DNA of 64,000 nucleotides from Rhodanobacter denitrificans (GTDB lineage Bacteria > Pseudomonadota > Gammaproteobacteria > Xanthomonadales > Rhodanobacteraceae), in contig QFPO01000023.1 in the NCBI GenBank assembly GCA_003241385.1, positions 1 to 64,000 on the forward strand, read 5' to 3'. Every line of letters starts with the position of its first letter. The stretch's first letter is position 1. Shown here in pieces: positions 37,301 through 46,999 of the stretch. The position numbers and the translations under genes were made by a program. The notes under the pieces are model-generated. The model ran no database searches. It was not told where the DNA came from and saw only the letters and a program-made list of their open reading frames with translations.

Positions 37301-38908
37301 ATGCCGGCCATCAAGAGCCAGATCGACACGCGCAGCGAGGACTTCCTCGCCAACGCCGCCCAGATGCGCGGCCTGGTCGAGGATCTGGAGGCGACCACCG
37401 CGCGTGCCGCGCTCGGCGGCGGCGAAGCGGCCCGCGCCAAGCACACCGCGCGCGGCAAGCTGCTGCCGCGCGAGCGCATCCGCGCCCTGCTCGATCCGGG
37501 CTCGCCGTTCCTCGAGCTCTCGGCGCTGGCCGGCCACGGCCTGTACGAGGACGCCGCGCCCGGCGCGGGTCTGGTCACCGGCATCGGCCGCGTGCACGGC
37601 CAGGAGGTGCTGGTCGTCGCCAACGACGCGACCGTCAAGGGCGGCACCTATTTCCCGATGACGGTCAAGAAGCATCTGCGCGCGCAGGAGATCGCGCTCG
37701 AGAACCGTCTGCCCTGCGTCTATCTGGTCGATTCCGGCGGCGCGTTCCTGCCGCTGCAGGACGAGGTATTCCCGGACCGCGAGCACTTCGGCCGGATCTT
37801 CTACAACCAGGCGCGCATGAGCAGCCTCGGCATCGCGCAGATCGCGGTCGTGATGGGCTCGTGCACGGCCGGCGGCGCCTACGTGCCGGCGATGAGCGAC
37901 GAGACCGTGATCGTGCGCGAGCAGGGCACGATCTTCCTCGGCGGCCCGCCGCTGGTGAAGGCGGCCACCGGCGAGATCGTCGACGCCGAGTCGCTCGGCG
38001 GCGCCGACGTGCACACCGCGGTCTCCGGCGTCGCCGACCACTACGCCGAGAACGACGCGCACGCGCTGGCGATCACGCGCGACATCCTGCGCCACCTCAA
38101 CCGCGTCAAGCGCGTGCCGGCGGCGCTGGCGGCGCCGGCCGAGCCGCTGTACGCGTCCGAGGAACTCTACGGCGTCGTGCCGCGCGACGTGCGCATCCCG
38201 TTCGACATCCGCGAGATCATCGCGCGCGTCGTCGACGGCTCGGTGCTCGACGAGTTCAAGGCGCGCTACGGCAAGACCCTGGTCACCGGCTTCGCGCACA
38301 TCCACGGCTATCCGGTCGGCATCGTCGCCAACAACGGCATCCTGTTCGCCGAGTGCGCGCTCAAGGGCGCCCACTTCATCGAGCTGTGCAACCAGCGCGA
38401 CATCCCGCTGGTGTTCCTGCAGAACATCACCGGCTTCATGGTCGGGCGCAAGTACGAGAACGCCGGCATCGCCAAGGACGGGGCGAAGATGGTCACCGCG
38501 GTGGCCTGTTCGCACGTGCCCAAGTTCACGGTCGTCACCGGCGGCAGCTTCGGTGCCGGCAACTACGCGATGTGCGGCCGCGCCTACGGCGCGCGCTTCC
38601 TGTGGATGTGGCCGAACGCGCGCATCAGCGTGATGGGCGGCGAACAGGCCGCCTCGGTGCTGGCGACGGTGCGCCGCGATGGCCTGGAAGCGGCCGGCAA
38701 GACCTGGCCGCAGGAAGAAGAGGACGCGTTCAAGGCACCGATCCGCGCCCAGTACGAGCGCCAGGGTCATCCGTACTACGCCAGCGCCCGGCTCTGGGAC
38801 GACGGCATCATCGATCCGGCCGACACGCGCCGCGTGCTCGGCCTGGCCCTGTCGGCCGCGTACAACGCGCCGATCGAGCGCGGCCGTTTCGGCGTGTTCC
38901 GGATGTGA
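37301..38908 (+). CDS. liuB: Methylcrotonyl-CoA carboxylase, carboxyltransferase (beta) subunit
   Basis: The carboxyltransferase half of 3-methylcrotonyl-CoA carboxylase, transferring CO2 from biotin to the substrate in leucine breakdown. The 535 residues (from MPAIKSQIDTRS) are full length and show KHTARGKLLPRERI, GGTYFPMTVKKHLRAQ, VDSGGAFLPLQDE, GSCTAGGAYVPAMSDE and MVGRKYENAGIAKDGAKM. An ATG 10 codons upstream is possible. The biotin-carrying alpha subunit is not in the window; hscC follows four bases after the stop instead. Confidence 0.94.
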   Translation: MPAIKSQIDTRSEDFLANAAQMRGLVEDLEATTARAALGGGEAARAKHTARGKLLPRERIRALLDPGSPFLELSALAGHGLYEDAAPGAGLVTGIGRVHGQEVLVVANDATVKGGTYFPMTVKKHLRAQEIALENRLPCVYLVDSGGAFLPLQDEVFPDREHFGRIFYNQARMSSLGIAQIAVVMGSCTAGGAYVPAMSDETVIVREQGTIFLGGPPLVKAATGEIVDAESLGGADVHTAVSGVADHYAENDAHALAITRDILRHLNRVKRVPAALAAPAEPLYASEELYGVVPRDVRIPFDIREIIARVVDGSVLDEFKARYGKTLVTGFAHIHGYPVGIVANNGILFAECALKGAHFIELCNQRDIPLVFLQNITGFMVGRKYENAGIAKDGAKMVTAVACSHVPKFTVVTGGSFGAGNYAMCGRAYGARFLWMWPNARISVMGGEQAASVLATVRRDGLEAAGKTWPQEEEDAFKAPIRAQYERQGHPYYASARLWDDGIIDPADTRRVLGLALSAAYNAPIERGRFGVFRM

Positions 38909-38912
38909 ACGC

Positions 38913-40604
38913 ATGATCGTCGGCATCGACCTGGGTACGACCCACTCCTTGATCGGCGCTTATGGCCCGCAAGGTCCGTCGTTGTTCACCAACGCCCTCG
39001 GCAGCACGTTGACCCCCTCGGTCGTCAGCGTCGACGAGGACGAGCGGATCATCATCGGCCAGCCTGCGCGTGACCGCCTCATCACACACGCCGCATCCAG
39101 CGTCGCGACCTTCAAGCGCTGGATGGGCAGCGAGCGCGAGGTCCGTCTGGGCAATCACCGGTTGCGGCCTGAAGAGCTGTCTGCACTGCTTCTACGCCAG
39201 CTTCTGGCCGATGCCGAAGCAGCACTCGGCACGCGAGTCGAAGAAGCCGTGATCAGCGTGCCGGCGTATTTTTCCGATGCACAACGCAAGGCCACGCGCG
39301 CTGCCGGTGAAATCGCCGGCATCCGCGTCGAGCGCCTCGTCAACGAGCCCACGGCCGCCGCTCTGGCGTACGGCCTGCAGCACCGTTCCGACGGCGGCCG
39401 TTTCCTGGTTCTCGACCTGGGTGGCGGAACCTTCGACGTCTCGATCCTCGAGATATTCGAGGGCGTCGTCGAGGTCCACGCCAGCGCTGGCGACAACTAC
39501 CTGGGCGGCGAGGATTTTCTCGACCTGCTGTACAAGACCTTATGTACGGACCTGGATCTGGACCCTACGCGACTGCAACCGCGCGATAGAGCACGTATTC
39601 GCCAGCGTTGCGAGCAGGCGAAACGCGAACTGAGTAGCCGACAGGCCGTGCACGTGCGTATCCCCGTCGACGGGGCGACGATCGAATGGGAAATCGACCA
39701 GTCGCGTTTCGCGCAGTTGGCAGAGCCCCTGATGCAGCGAATGCGCGCACCTGTGGAACGCGCAATGCGGGATGCGCGACTGCAGTCCAGTCAGGTCGAT
39801 GAGGTTGTCCTGGTGGGCGGTGCTACCCGGATGCCGATGGTGGCGCGACTGGTTTCACGCATGTTCGGGCGTCTGCCGCTTCGGGACGTCAATCCCGACG
39901 AAGCGGTCGCTCGCGGCGTCGCGATCGCCGCCGGCCTCAAGTCGCGCGACGCACGCCTCGAGGAAGTCATCCTCACCGACGTGTGCCCGTACACACTCGG
40001 CACGCAAGTGGCGCAGATCGACGGCGCCGGCCGTTATCAGGCCGGCTTCTTCCAACCGATCATTCACCGCAACAGTACGGTCCCGGTCAGCCGCGAGGAG
40101 ACCTTCTGGCCTGTCGAGGATCACCAGAGCCGCCTGCGCATCGACGTCTACCAGGGTGAGAACCCCATGGTCGCCAACAACATCAAGCTCGGCGCACTCG
40201 ATGTCGAGCTGCCGCCGCGGCGGAGCAAGGACCAGAATGGCGTTGCGGTTCGATTTACTTACGACGTCAACGGCGTCCTGCAGGTCGAAGCGACAGTGCT
40301 GGCGAGTGGACGTCGCTTCGAACTGCTGCTCGAGCAGAACCCGGGCTTGCTTTCACAAGAGGAAATTCGCGAGCGGCTGCGGACGCTGGATGCCTTGAAG
40401 ATTCACCCTCGCGATCAGCACGAGAACATGGCCGCCACGGCGCGCGCCGAACGCGTCTATGAAGAACATGTGGACCAGCGTCATGCCCTCAGCGAACGAC
40501 TCGCTTCATTCCGTGGCGCATTGGAGGCGCAGGACTCCCGCCTGATCCGCGAAGAACGCCGAGCCCTCCTGACCCTGTTGGACCATATCGAGACTGCCTC
40601 GTGA
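38913..40604 (+). CDS. hscC: HscC-like Hsp70 chaperone
   Basis: A short Hsp70 of 563 residues resembling E. coli HscC. The ATPase domain is complete (MIVGIDLGTTHSLIGAYG, VISVPAYFSDAQRKAT, NEPTAAALAYGLQ, VLDLGGGTFDVSILEI, VLVGGATRMPMV), and the linker and substrate domain follow (DVCPYTLGTQV, NSTVPVSREETF). The C-terminal lid is reduced, as in HscC. It starts four bases after liuB and overlaps the next gene, a J-domain protein, by 4 bases. GC content looks lower than in flanking genes. Confidence 0.92.
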   Translation: MIVGIDLGTTHSLIGAYGPQGPSLFTNALGSTLTPSVVSVDEDERIIIGQPARDRLITHAASSVATFKRWMGSEREVRLGNHRLRPEELSALLLRQLLADAEAALGTRVEEAVISVPAYFSDAQRKATRAAGEIAGIRVERLVNEPTAAALAYGLQHRSDGGRFLVLDLGGGTFDVSILEIFEGVVEVHASAGDNYLGGEDFLDLLYKTLCTDLDLDPTRLQPRDRARIRQRCEQAKRELSSRQAVHVRIPVDGATIEWEIDQSRFAQLAEPLMQRMRAPVERAMRDARLQSSQVDEVVLVGGATRMPMVARLVSRMFGRLPLRDVNPDEAVARGVAIAAGLKSRDARLEEVILTDVCPYTLGTQVAQIDGAGRYQAGFFQPIIHRNSTVPVSREETFWPVEDHQSRLRIDVYQGENPMVANNIKLGALDVELPPRRSKDQNGVAVRFTYDVNGVLQVEATVLASGRRFELLLEQNPGLLSQEEIRERLRTLDALKIHPRDQHENMAATARAERVYEEHVDQRHALSERLASFRGALEAQDSRLIREERRALLTLLDHIETAS

Positions 40605-42061
40605 CACCGCTGGAACACCTGGGATTGCGGCAAGGAGCCGACGAGCGGGCCATCAAGCGCGCCTATGCGCAACAGTTGCGCTTCGCAAGGCCAGAGCAGG
40701 ATCCAGCCGCGTTCCAGGCACTGAACGAGGCTTATCAGGCGGCCCTGCACGCGGTACGCGAGCAGACGCCGCCGGACGATGCGGCCGATCGCATGCCGAT
40801 CGAGAACAGCGCGTCGGCCGAGATTGCGGCCGAATCGACAGCTGCGTCCGAACAAGGGCAGGCAGCCGAGTCGCCGGTGACTCACGCCGATCACACGCCG
40901 TTCGATTTCGACGCGTACATGACCGAACTGATCGAACGAGCCGACACGAACGATCCTGACGCTGTCGCAGCATGGCTGGCACAGCAGCCGGCACTGTGGT
41001 CGCTCGAGGTCAAGGCTGCGGTCGGCGAGGCCACGCTGCACGTGCTGTTTCAGCACGCCGGCCGCGTACCGCTGCCGGGCCCGGTGTTCGACCGTGTCCT
41101 GCGCTTCTTCGATCTGGATCAGATCCTCGCCGGTCCGCACCCGCTCGCTCTACAGTCGCTGCGACGACGCCTGCGACTGAACTGGGAGATGCAGCCCGAT
41201 CATGTCGGGGAGCTGGCCTCGCGCGTCCGCAATCCCGATGGCGGCATCGAGGTCGCGTCGACTCGTCGTCATTTGGCGGCATTGGGCACGCCGTTTACCT
41301 GGGTCCGGGTGCTTCGGCAGGCCCTGCCGCCGCGTCGGCCCACCGAGCGGGCCGTCTTTCTGCAACGCATGCTGGAAGGGCAGCCTGAAGAAGCACCCGA
41401 CGCGCTCGATCGGCGCCAGATGGCGTTCTGGCTGCGCGCGGGAGATCGCAGCCGATTCAGCATTCCCAGGCTAGCCGTCGGCGCCGCTCGTGCAGGCGTC
41501 GCGCTACTCGCAGCGTTCACAGCGGACCTGGCCCTGGAAGCGACGCTCGGTCAGGGCGATGACCCGTTTCGGCCGTGGCTGACGTTTGTCGTCGCAATTC
41601 TATGCGCGCTGTGGGGCATACTGACCGCCGGGTTCTCGGCCGCCATCTGGCAGGCCTTGCCGGAGCGATCCGGTCACGCACCCGCTCTCTGGCTTCGCCG
41701 CGTCTTCGTTCCAATCTTGTGCTTGCTCGCGATCGGCTTGCGCATCACGGCGCCACACGGGCCATCGAGCATCCTCGCGCCTGTCGGATCCAATTCGCCA
41801 TCGGCTGCTTCATGGCAGCGCGACGCGGCCATGGTGGTGGCGGTGATCGCGTTGCTGATCGCGGTGTTCCGCTTCGCACGTCGTGCCAACTGGCATTTTC
41901 CCGACTGGCCTCGCGGCGTGTACGCGATCATGTTGTACGGAGTACTCAAGGCGCTCGTGTTCGGCGGCCGCGTTTTCGTCGACTACAGCGAGGTGGTCGC
42001 GGTCCTGGCTTTCGCCGTGTGGGCTGCAGACTTGTGGCGTCATCGCATCTTCTTGCGCTGA
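40601..42061 (+). CDS. Membrane protein with N-terminal J domain
   Basis: A 486-residue J-domain protein, probably the co-chaperone of the preceding HscC. It begins at a GTG overlapping the hscC stop (GTGA). The J-like domain (residues 1-50: LEHLGLRQGADERAIKRAYA, then FQALNEAYQAAL) has ARPEQDP where the canonical His-Pro-Asp triad would be, so the essential His is replaced. About six membrane helices occupy residues 285-480. This layout resembles DjlB/DjlC-type partners of HscC. Lower GC suggests shared origin with hscC. Confidence 0.8.
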   Translation: MTPLEHLGLRQGADERAIKRAYAQQLRFARPEQDPAAFQALNEAYQAALHAVREQTPPDDAADRMPIENSASAEIAAESTAASEQGQAAESPVTHADHTPFDFDAYMTELIERADTNDPDAVAAWLAQQPALWSLEVKAAVGEATLHVLFQHAGRVPLPGPVFDRVLRFFDLDQILAGPHPLALQSLRRRLRLNWEMQPDHVGELASRVRNPDGGIEVASTRRHLAALGTPFTWVRVLRQALPPRRPTERAVFLQRMLEGQPEEAPDALDRRQMAFWLRAGDRSRFSIPRLAVGAARAGVALLAAFTADLALEATLGQGDDPFRPWLTFVVAILCALWGILTAGFSAAIWQALPERSGHAPALWLRRVFVPILCLLAIGLRITAPHGPSSILAPVGSNSPSAASWQRDAAMVVAVIALLIAVFRFARRANWHFPDWPRGVYAIMLYGVLKALVFGGRVFVDYSEVVAVLAFAVWAADLWRHRIFLR

Positions 42062-42162
42062 CGGACCAGAACGGGTCGGCCCGGTAGCCGGTCGGTCATC
42101 GCCGTGTAACCGCAGTTTCATCGGCGCGACCTAGCCTGCCGCGCATCGCCAACGCGACGCCC

Positions 42163-42795
42163 ATGCGCGTCGCGGCGCTCGCCGAGGATGCCCGCGTGTT
42201 CCGTCTCCGTCGCCTGCTGCCGGGCCTGATCCTGGCCGCGCTGCCCGTGTTCGCCCACGCCCACGGCGAAACCGTCTCGATTCCCAGCGTCGCCGCGCGC
42301 GACGTGCCGCGTGCGCTGGCCGTGCGCGGCGAGCTCGGCACGCCGCCGCGCGGCGTGGTCGAGCTCAGATTCGGCGAGATCTTCCGCACACCGGTCGGTC
42401 CGCTCGGGCTGGAGCCGAGCGAGAAGCTCGCCACGCTCGACGGCAAGCGCGTACGCATGGTCGGCTACGTCGTGCCGCTGCATCCGCCGGCCGAGGACCG
42501 CTTCCTGCTGTCGCCGCTGGCCGTCGACATCGGTCACGAGGACGAGAGTCTCGCCGACAACATCCCGCCGTCGGCGGTGATGGTCCATCTGTCCGAATCA
42601 GCCGGCGCGACGATCCCGCGCATTCCGGGCCTGGTCCAGCTGACCGGCACGCTCAGCGTCGGCAGCCGCGAGGACGCGGCCAGCGGACGGGTGTCCTCGG
42701 TGCAGCTGACGCTCGACGCGCCGGTTGCGCGCGCCCTGCGCCGCGTCAGCCGCGAAGCGGCGCGCAGCGCCGAGTCGCCGCGTCATCGCCATTGA
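42163..42795 (+). CDS. Exported protein of unknown function
   Basis: A protein of up to 210 residues with a signal peptide (LLPGLILAALPVFAHA). A GTG at 42196 would give a more usual signal length than the ATG at 42163. The body includes VELRFGEIFRTPVGPLGLEPS, LDGKRVRMVGYVVPL and FLLSPLAVDIGHEDESLADN. It contains few cysteines and no obvious catalytic set. I do not recognise a characterised family. It lies 57 bases upstream of the alkaline phosphatase gene and may share its transcript. Confidence 0.65.
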   Translation: MRVAALAEDARVFRLRRLLPGLILAALPVFAHAHGETVSIPSVAARDVPRALAVRGELGTPPRGVVELRFGEIFRTPVGPLGLEPSEKLATLDGKRVRMVGYVVPLHPPAEDRFLLSPLAVDIGHEDESLADNIPPSAVMVHLSESAGATIPRIPGLVQLTGTLSVGSREDAASGRVSSVQLTLDAPVARALRRVSREAARSAESPRHRH

Positions 42796-42852
42796 CGAAC
42801 CGGCCGCGACCACGCACGGCCGCCTGCCCTCTTCCCACCCAGGAGTAGCCCC

Positions 42853-44919
42853 ATGTCCTTCGTGTCACGATCCGGTCGCGGCCTGCCGCTGTTGGCCGCC
42901 GCGATCCTCGGCCTTCTCGCCGGCGACGCATTCGCCGCGCGCATCTCGCGGCTGACGCCGCCGAGCGAGCTGTTCGCGAGCGGCGAAGAGAGCCCGGTCA
43001 TCGCGCGCTTCCTGCCCGGCCAGCGTTTCGATCTGCAGATGACGATCGAACCCGATCCGGGCCGCACGATCGTCGCGTTCGACTTCGTCGTCGACGATCA
43101 GAGCACGCTGCGCCCGTTCTGGGTCGACGGCGAACTGATCCACGATCCGCGTGCGACGCTGACCAGCACGGTCACCGAGACCGGTCCGGCCGCGACCTGC
43201 ATCGCCGCCTCGGGCCGCACGACCGGCGCCTCGGGCTGCAAGCTGGTCGCCGGTCTGCCCGGCAACGCGACCGTGATCTCGCGCCGCGCGTACTCCAACA
43301 GCCGCGCCGGCGTGCACACGCTGCGCGCGATCGCGCGTCAGGACGACGGCACTACGATCACCGCGACCGGCAACTTCGAGATCGTCGGCATCGACGCCGA
43401 GTCGGGCCAGGTCGCCAAGAACATCGTGATCTTCCTCGGCGACGGCATGGGCGCCGCGCACCGCACCGCCGCCCGCATCATTTCGCGCGGCTACGCGCAG
43501 GGCAAGGCCAAGGGCCTGCTCGCGATGGACACGTTCCCGAACACCGGCACGGTGATGACCGCGTCGCTGAACTCGATCGTCACCGACTCGGCGCCGGGCA
43601 TGCAGAACTACGTGACCGGCAACAAGGCCAACAACAACGAGGAAGGCGTCTGGCCAGACGACACACGCGATGCGTTCGACAATCCGCGCTACGAATACCT
43701 GTCCGAATATCTGCACAACCTGCAGGGCAAGTCGCTCGGCGTGGTCACGACCGCCGACGTGTTCGACGCGACGCCGGCCTCGATGGCGATCCACACCTCG
43801 GCGCGTGGCAACGGCACCGGCATCGTCGACCAGTTCTTCGACGACCGCGACCAGACCGGCCTGACCGTGCTGCTCGGCGGCGGCCGCAAGTGGTTCCTGC
43901 CGAACCCGTCCGACAGCACCAGCCCGCAGCCGGTCAACGGCTCGCAGCGCCGCAAGTCCAACGACTACGTGCTCGGCGACGACATCGTCAACGGCTGGGG
44001 CGTCGCGCGCGGGGTGCTCGATCCCGAGCGCGATCTGATCGCCGAGTTCCGCGACGCCGGCTTCCGCTACGCGGCCGACAAGACCGGCCTGGATGCGGCG
44101 TTCAACGCCGGCACGCCGGACAAGCTGCTCGGCCTGTTCTCGTACTCGAACATGAATGTGGCCTACGACAAGATCGCCGGCCGCCGCGGCGACACCACCG
44201 TGGTCGACGCGTTCGGCTTCCCGGACCAGCCGATGCTCGACGAGATGACCGACGCCGCACTGAAGGTGCTGTCGAAGAATCCGAACGGCTTCGTCGCGCT
44301 GATCGAAGGCTCCTCGATCGACAAGCAGGCGCATCTGATGGACACCGATCGCTGGACGCTCGAGGTCATCGAGCTCGACCGCGCGGTCGCGGTCGCCAAG
44401 CGCTTCGCCGAGCGCAACCCCGACACCCTGGTGCTGGTCACGGCCGACCACGAGTGCTCGGGCGCCGCGATCATCGGCGCGGCCACGGTCAGCGCCTCCA
44501 CGCTCGAAGCCGATCCGGACGCCGGCAAGGGCGTGGTCGGCGTGTACGAAGCGGCCAAGTTCCCGAAGTACACGATGGCTGAGGACGGCTATCCGGAAAC
44601 CACGCACATCGACGGCAAGATGCTGATCGGCTACGGCGCCAACGCCGACCGTTACGAAACCTGGCTGCCGAGCCGCTTCCCGACGCGCGACTCGCAGCAG
44701 CCGTTCCCGCCGTCGCAGTCGCCGGCCAACCCGAGCGTGCGCAACGAAGGCGCCGGCTATCTGGTCACCGGCCAGGTGCCGGGCGACCAGGCCGCGCACA
44801 CCGCGACCGACATCCCGCTGTCGGCCTACGGCCGCGGTTCGCACCACTTCAACGGCGTGTTCGACAACACCGACGTGTTCTTCAAGATCGGCCAGATCGC
44901 GATCGGCGGCGCCGACTGA
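42853..44919 (+). CDS. Alkaline phosphatase, secreted
   Basis: A 688-residue exported phosphomonoesterase of the PhoA superfamily. A signal peptide (to FAA, about residue 28) and an N-terminal beta domain of about 150 residues (RISRLTPPSELFASGEES) precede the catalytic domain: metal ligand GDGMGAAHRTAA, nucleophile Ser246 in TDSAPGMQNYV, GGRKWFLP, EGSSIDKQAHLMD and VTADHECSGAAI. The extra N-terminal domain makes it longer than E. coli PhoA. A terminator follows the gene. No Pho box was recognised upstream. Confidence 0.9.
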   Translation: MSFVSRSGRGLPLLAAAILGLLAGDAFAARISRLTPPSELFASGEESPVIARFLPGQRFDLQMTIEPDPGRTIVAFDFVVDDQSTLRPFWVDGELIHDPRATLTSTVTETGPAATCIAASGRTTGASGCKLVAGLPGNATVISRRAYSNSRAGVHTLRAIARQDDGTTITATGNFEIVGIDAESGQVAKNIVIFLGDGMGAAHRTAARIISRGYAQGKAKGLLAMDTFPNTGTVMTASLNSIVTDSAPGMQNYVTGNKANNNEEGVWPDDTRDAFDNPRYEYLSEYLHNLQGKSLGVVTTADVFDATPASMAIHTSARGNGTGIVDQFFDDRDQTGLTVLLGGGRKWFLPNPSDSTSPQPVNGSQRRKSNDYVLGDDIVNGWGVARGVLDPERDLIAEFRDAGFRYAADKTGLDAAFNAGTPDKLLGLFSYSNMNVAYDKIAGRRGDTTVVDAFGFPDQPMLDEMTDAALKVLSKNPNGFVALIEGSSIDKQAHLMDTDRWTLEVIELDRAVAVAKRFAERNPDTLVLVTADHECSGAAIIGAATVSASTLEADPDAGKGVVGVYEAAKFPKYTMAEDGYPETTHIDGKMLIGYGANADRYETWLPSRFPTRDSQQPFPPSQSPANPSVRNEGAGYLVTGQVPGDQAAHTATDIPLSAYGRGSHHFNGVFDNTDVFFKIGQIAIGGAD

Positions 44920-44972
44920 TCGCGACACGTCTTCCGTCTTGCAGCAGGACACGGACGTCCGACCAGCACACG

Positions 44973-45005
44973 ACGCCGGGGCCTTCGGGCTCCGGCGTTT
45001 TCTTG
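44973..45005 (+). terminator. Rho-independent terminator after phosphatase
   Basis: ACGCCGG pairs with CCGGCGT, with an inner GCC-TTCG-GGC stem, followed by TTTTCTTGTTTTT. It lies about 55 bases after the stop codon. Confidence 0.82.
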
Positions 45006-45160
45006 TTTTTCGCCTGACGGTCAGCTGCAACTTCGACGATCCAACTTCAACTCTTGATGCTGCGCTCTTGGACTTCTTCTACGCCGGCGAGCCGGTAAAC
45101 GCCACGGCATCAACGGCTCGAGATCAAGATCAAGAGCTTCCGCGCGCTGCGCGCACGGGT

Positions 45161-45313
45161 GACTTTTCTCTTGGGAAAAGTCACCAAAACCGCCTGCGCT
45201 GACGCGAGCCGATGCGGCGCAGCCGCATCGGTCCCCTGCGCTTCTCGGTCGCCCAGGCACGCTGCCCCAACTCGCTGGCGCTCAGACACGGGGCAGCTCT
45301 TCGGCCTGGGCGA
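45161..45313. repeat. Dispersed repeat with stem-loops, copy 1
   Basis: An 88-base unit at 45176-45263 recurs at 52521-52608 with very few differences. It contains the hairpin CCGATGCGG-loop-CCGCATCGG. Copy 1 is preceded by GACTTTTC/GAAAAGTC (45161-45182) and extended by a nested stem, TCGCCCAGGC/GCCTGGGCGA and CTGCCCC/GGGGCAG, reaching 45313. The rest of 44920-45381 has no gene. Similar AAAAGTCACCAAAACCGC-type repeats are, to my memory, common in related genomes. Confidence 0.85.
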
Positions 45314-45381
45314 CCTGCGAAGCCAAAACCGGAGCGCGAGCAGAGGTCGAGGCCGAACGAGAAAGACCGGCGACGCGCCGG

Positions 45382-46722
45382 TCACTCGATCAGGACGACC
45401 TCCTCGGCCGAGGTCGGATGGATCGCGATCGTCGCGTCGAAGTCCGCCTTGCGTGCGCCCATCTTCACGGCGACCGCGAAGCCCTGCAGCATTTCGTCGG
45501 CGCCCAGGCCGAGCCCGTGCAGGCCGACGATGCGCTCGTCCTCGCCGACGCAGACCAGCTTGACGAAGCTGCGCGCCTCGCCGCCGGCCAGGGCGGTCAG
45601 CATCGGGCGGAACGCGGTGCTGTAGACCTTCACGGCCGCGTCGCCGTGGCGCTCGCGCGCGGCGGCCTCGGTCAGGCCGACCGAGCCGAGCGGCGGGTGC
45701 GAGAAGATCACGGTCGGTACGTCGGCGGTGTCGAGGCGGCATTCGGGCCGGCCGCCGAACAGGCGGTCGGCCAGCGCGCGGCCGGCCGCGATCGCCACCG
45801 GCGTCAGCGCCGGTGCCGTGGTGACGTCACCGACCGCATGGATGCCCGGCACGCCGGTGCGCTGGCGATCGTCGACGACGATGCGGCCCTGCGCATCGCA
45901 GGCGACACCGGCGGCGGCCAGATCGAGCGAGCGCGTGTCGGGGCGCCGGCCGATCGCCCAGATCAGCGTATCGGCGCGCAGCTCGCGGCCGTCGGCGGCG
46001 ACGATCCGGGCCTCCTCGTCGTGCATCGACGCCTCGACCGCGTCGAAGCCGGCCTCGATGCCGATGCCGTCAGCTTCGTAGAGGCCGGCCAGACGCCGCG
46101 CGACCTCCTCGTCGAACGTTCCGAGCAGGCGATTGCCGCGGATCAGCAGCCGCACCTCGGAGCCGAGCGCATGCAGGACGCCGGCGAGTTCGACGGCGAC
46201 GTAGCCGTTGCCGACGATCGCAACGCGGCGCGGCTGCTGCCGCAGCGCGAAGAAGCCGTCGGAATCGATGCCGACGCCGTCCGCGAACGGCGGGCGCTGC
46301 GGACGCGAGCCGGTCGCGACGACGATCTGCGGCGCTTGGAGCGTTCGCGCGCCGGCGACGATGCGGCCGGCGTCGAGGAAACGGCCGGCGGCCGGAACCC
46401 AGTCGATGCCGAGCGCGTCGATGCGCTCACGATAGCCGACGTGGATCGCCTCGATGTAGCGCTGGCGGTGCGCGACGAAGGCCGCCCAGTCGAAGCCGAC
46501 CGCGCAGCGCTCGAAGCCGAGCCGGGCCGCGACGCGGCCGGTCTCGGCGAGATTCGACGCCAGCCACATCGCCTTCTTCGGCACGCAGCCGACATTGACG
46601 CAGGTGCCGCCGAGCACGCCCGGCTCGACCAGGGCCACGCGCGCGCCGTGGCGCGCCGCACGTATCGCCGTGGCGAGGCCGCCGGAACCGGCGCCGAGCA
46701 CGATCAGATCATGAGTGGACAT
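45382..46722 (-). CDS. gorA: Glutathione-disulfide reductase
   Basis: A 446-residue FAD disulfide reductase that regenerates glutathione with NADPH. FAD motif VLGAGSGGLATA, redox pair Cys41 and Cys46 in GGTCVNVGCVPKK, NADPH motif VGNGYVAVELAG, and the C-terminal base His435 in HPTSAEE are all present. The pattern matches GR rather than lipoamide dehydrogenase or mercuric reductase. The ATG at 46722 (MSTHDLIVLGAG) is chosen over a long upstream extension that lacks family likeness. Confidence 0.92.
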   Translation of the reverse strand: MSTHDLIVLGAGSGGLATAIRAARHGARVALVEPGVLGGTCVNVGCVPKKAMWLASNLAETGRVAARLGFERCAVGFDWAAFVAHRQRYIEAIHVGYRERIDALGIDWVPAAGRFLDAGRIVAGARTLQAPQIVVATGSRPQRPPFADGVGIDSDGFFALRQQPRRVAIVGNGYVAVELAGVLHALGSEVRLLIRGNRLLGTFDEEVARRLAGLYEADGIGIEAGFDAVEASMHDEEARIVAADGRELRADTLIWAIGRRPDTRSLDLAAAGVACDAQGRIVVDDRQRTGVPGIHAVGDVTTAPALTPVAIAAGRALADRLFGGRPECRLDTADVPTVIFSHPPLGSVGLTEAAARERHGDAAVKVYSTAFRPMLTALAGGEARSFVKLVCVGEDERIVGLHGLGLGADEMLQGFAVAVKMGARKADFDATIAIHPTSAEEVVLIE

Positions 46723-46999
46723 ACGCTGGCTGCCGGTCGCTCGTCGGCCGGCAAGGTTCGGGGATGTCCGGCGCATGTGCAAGCGGACGGCCTGCGCCGG
46801 GACGCATCGAGCGTGCGGCCGAGGCGGCCATGACTCATCGATGCGCGACGGTCGAGTCCCGGACGGACGTCGTCGACCGGGGTACCGATCGGACGGCGCG
46901 AAGACGCGCGCCGTCCGGGATGTCTCGATTGCGCGACCGACGATTCCGAACGGCCCGGCGCGGAACGCGCCGCCCGGGTCGGCGTCGATCGTCGCTCGA

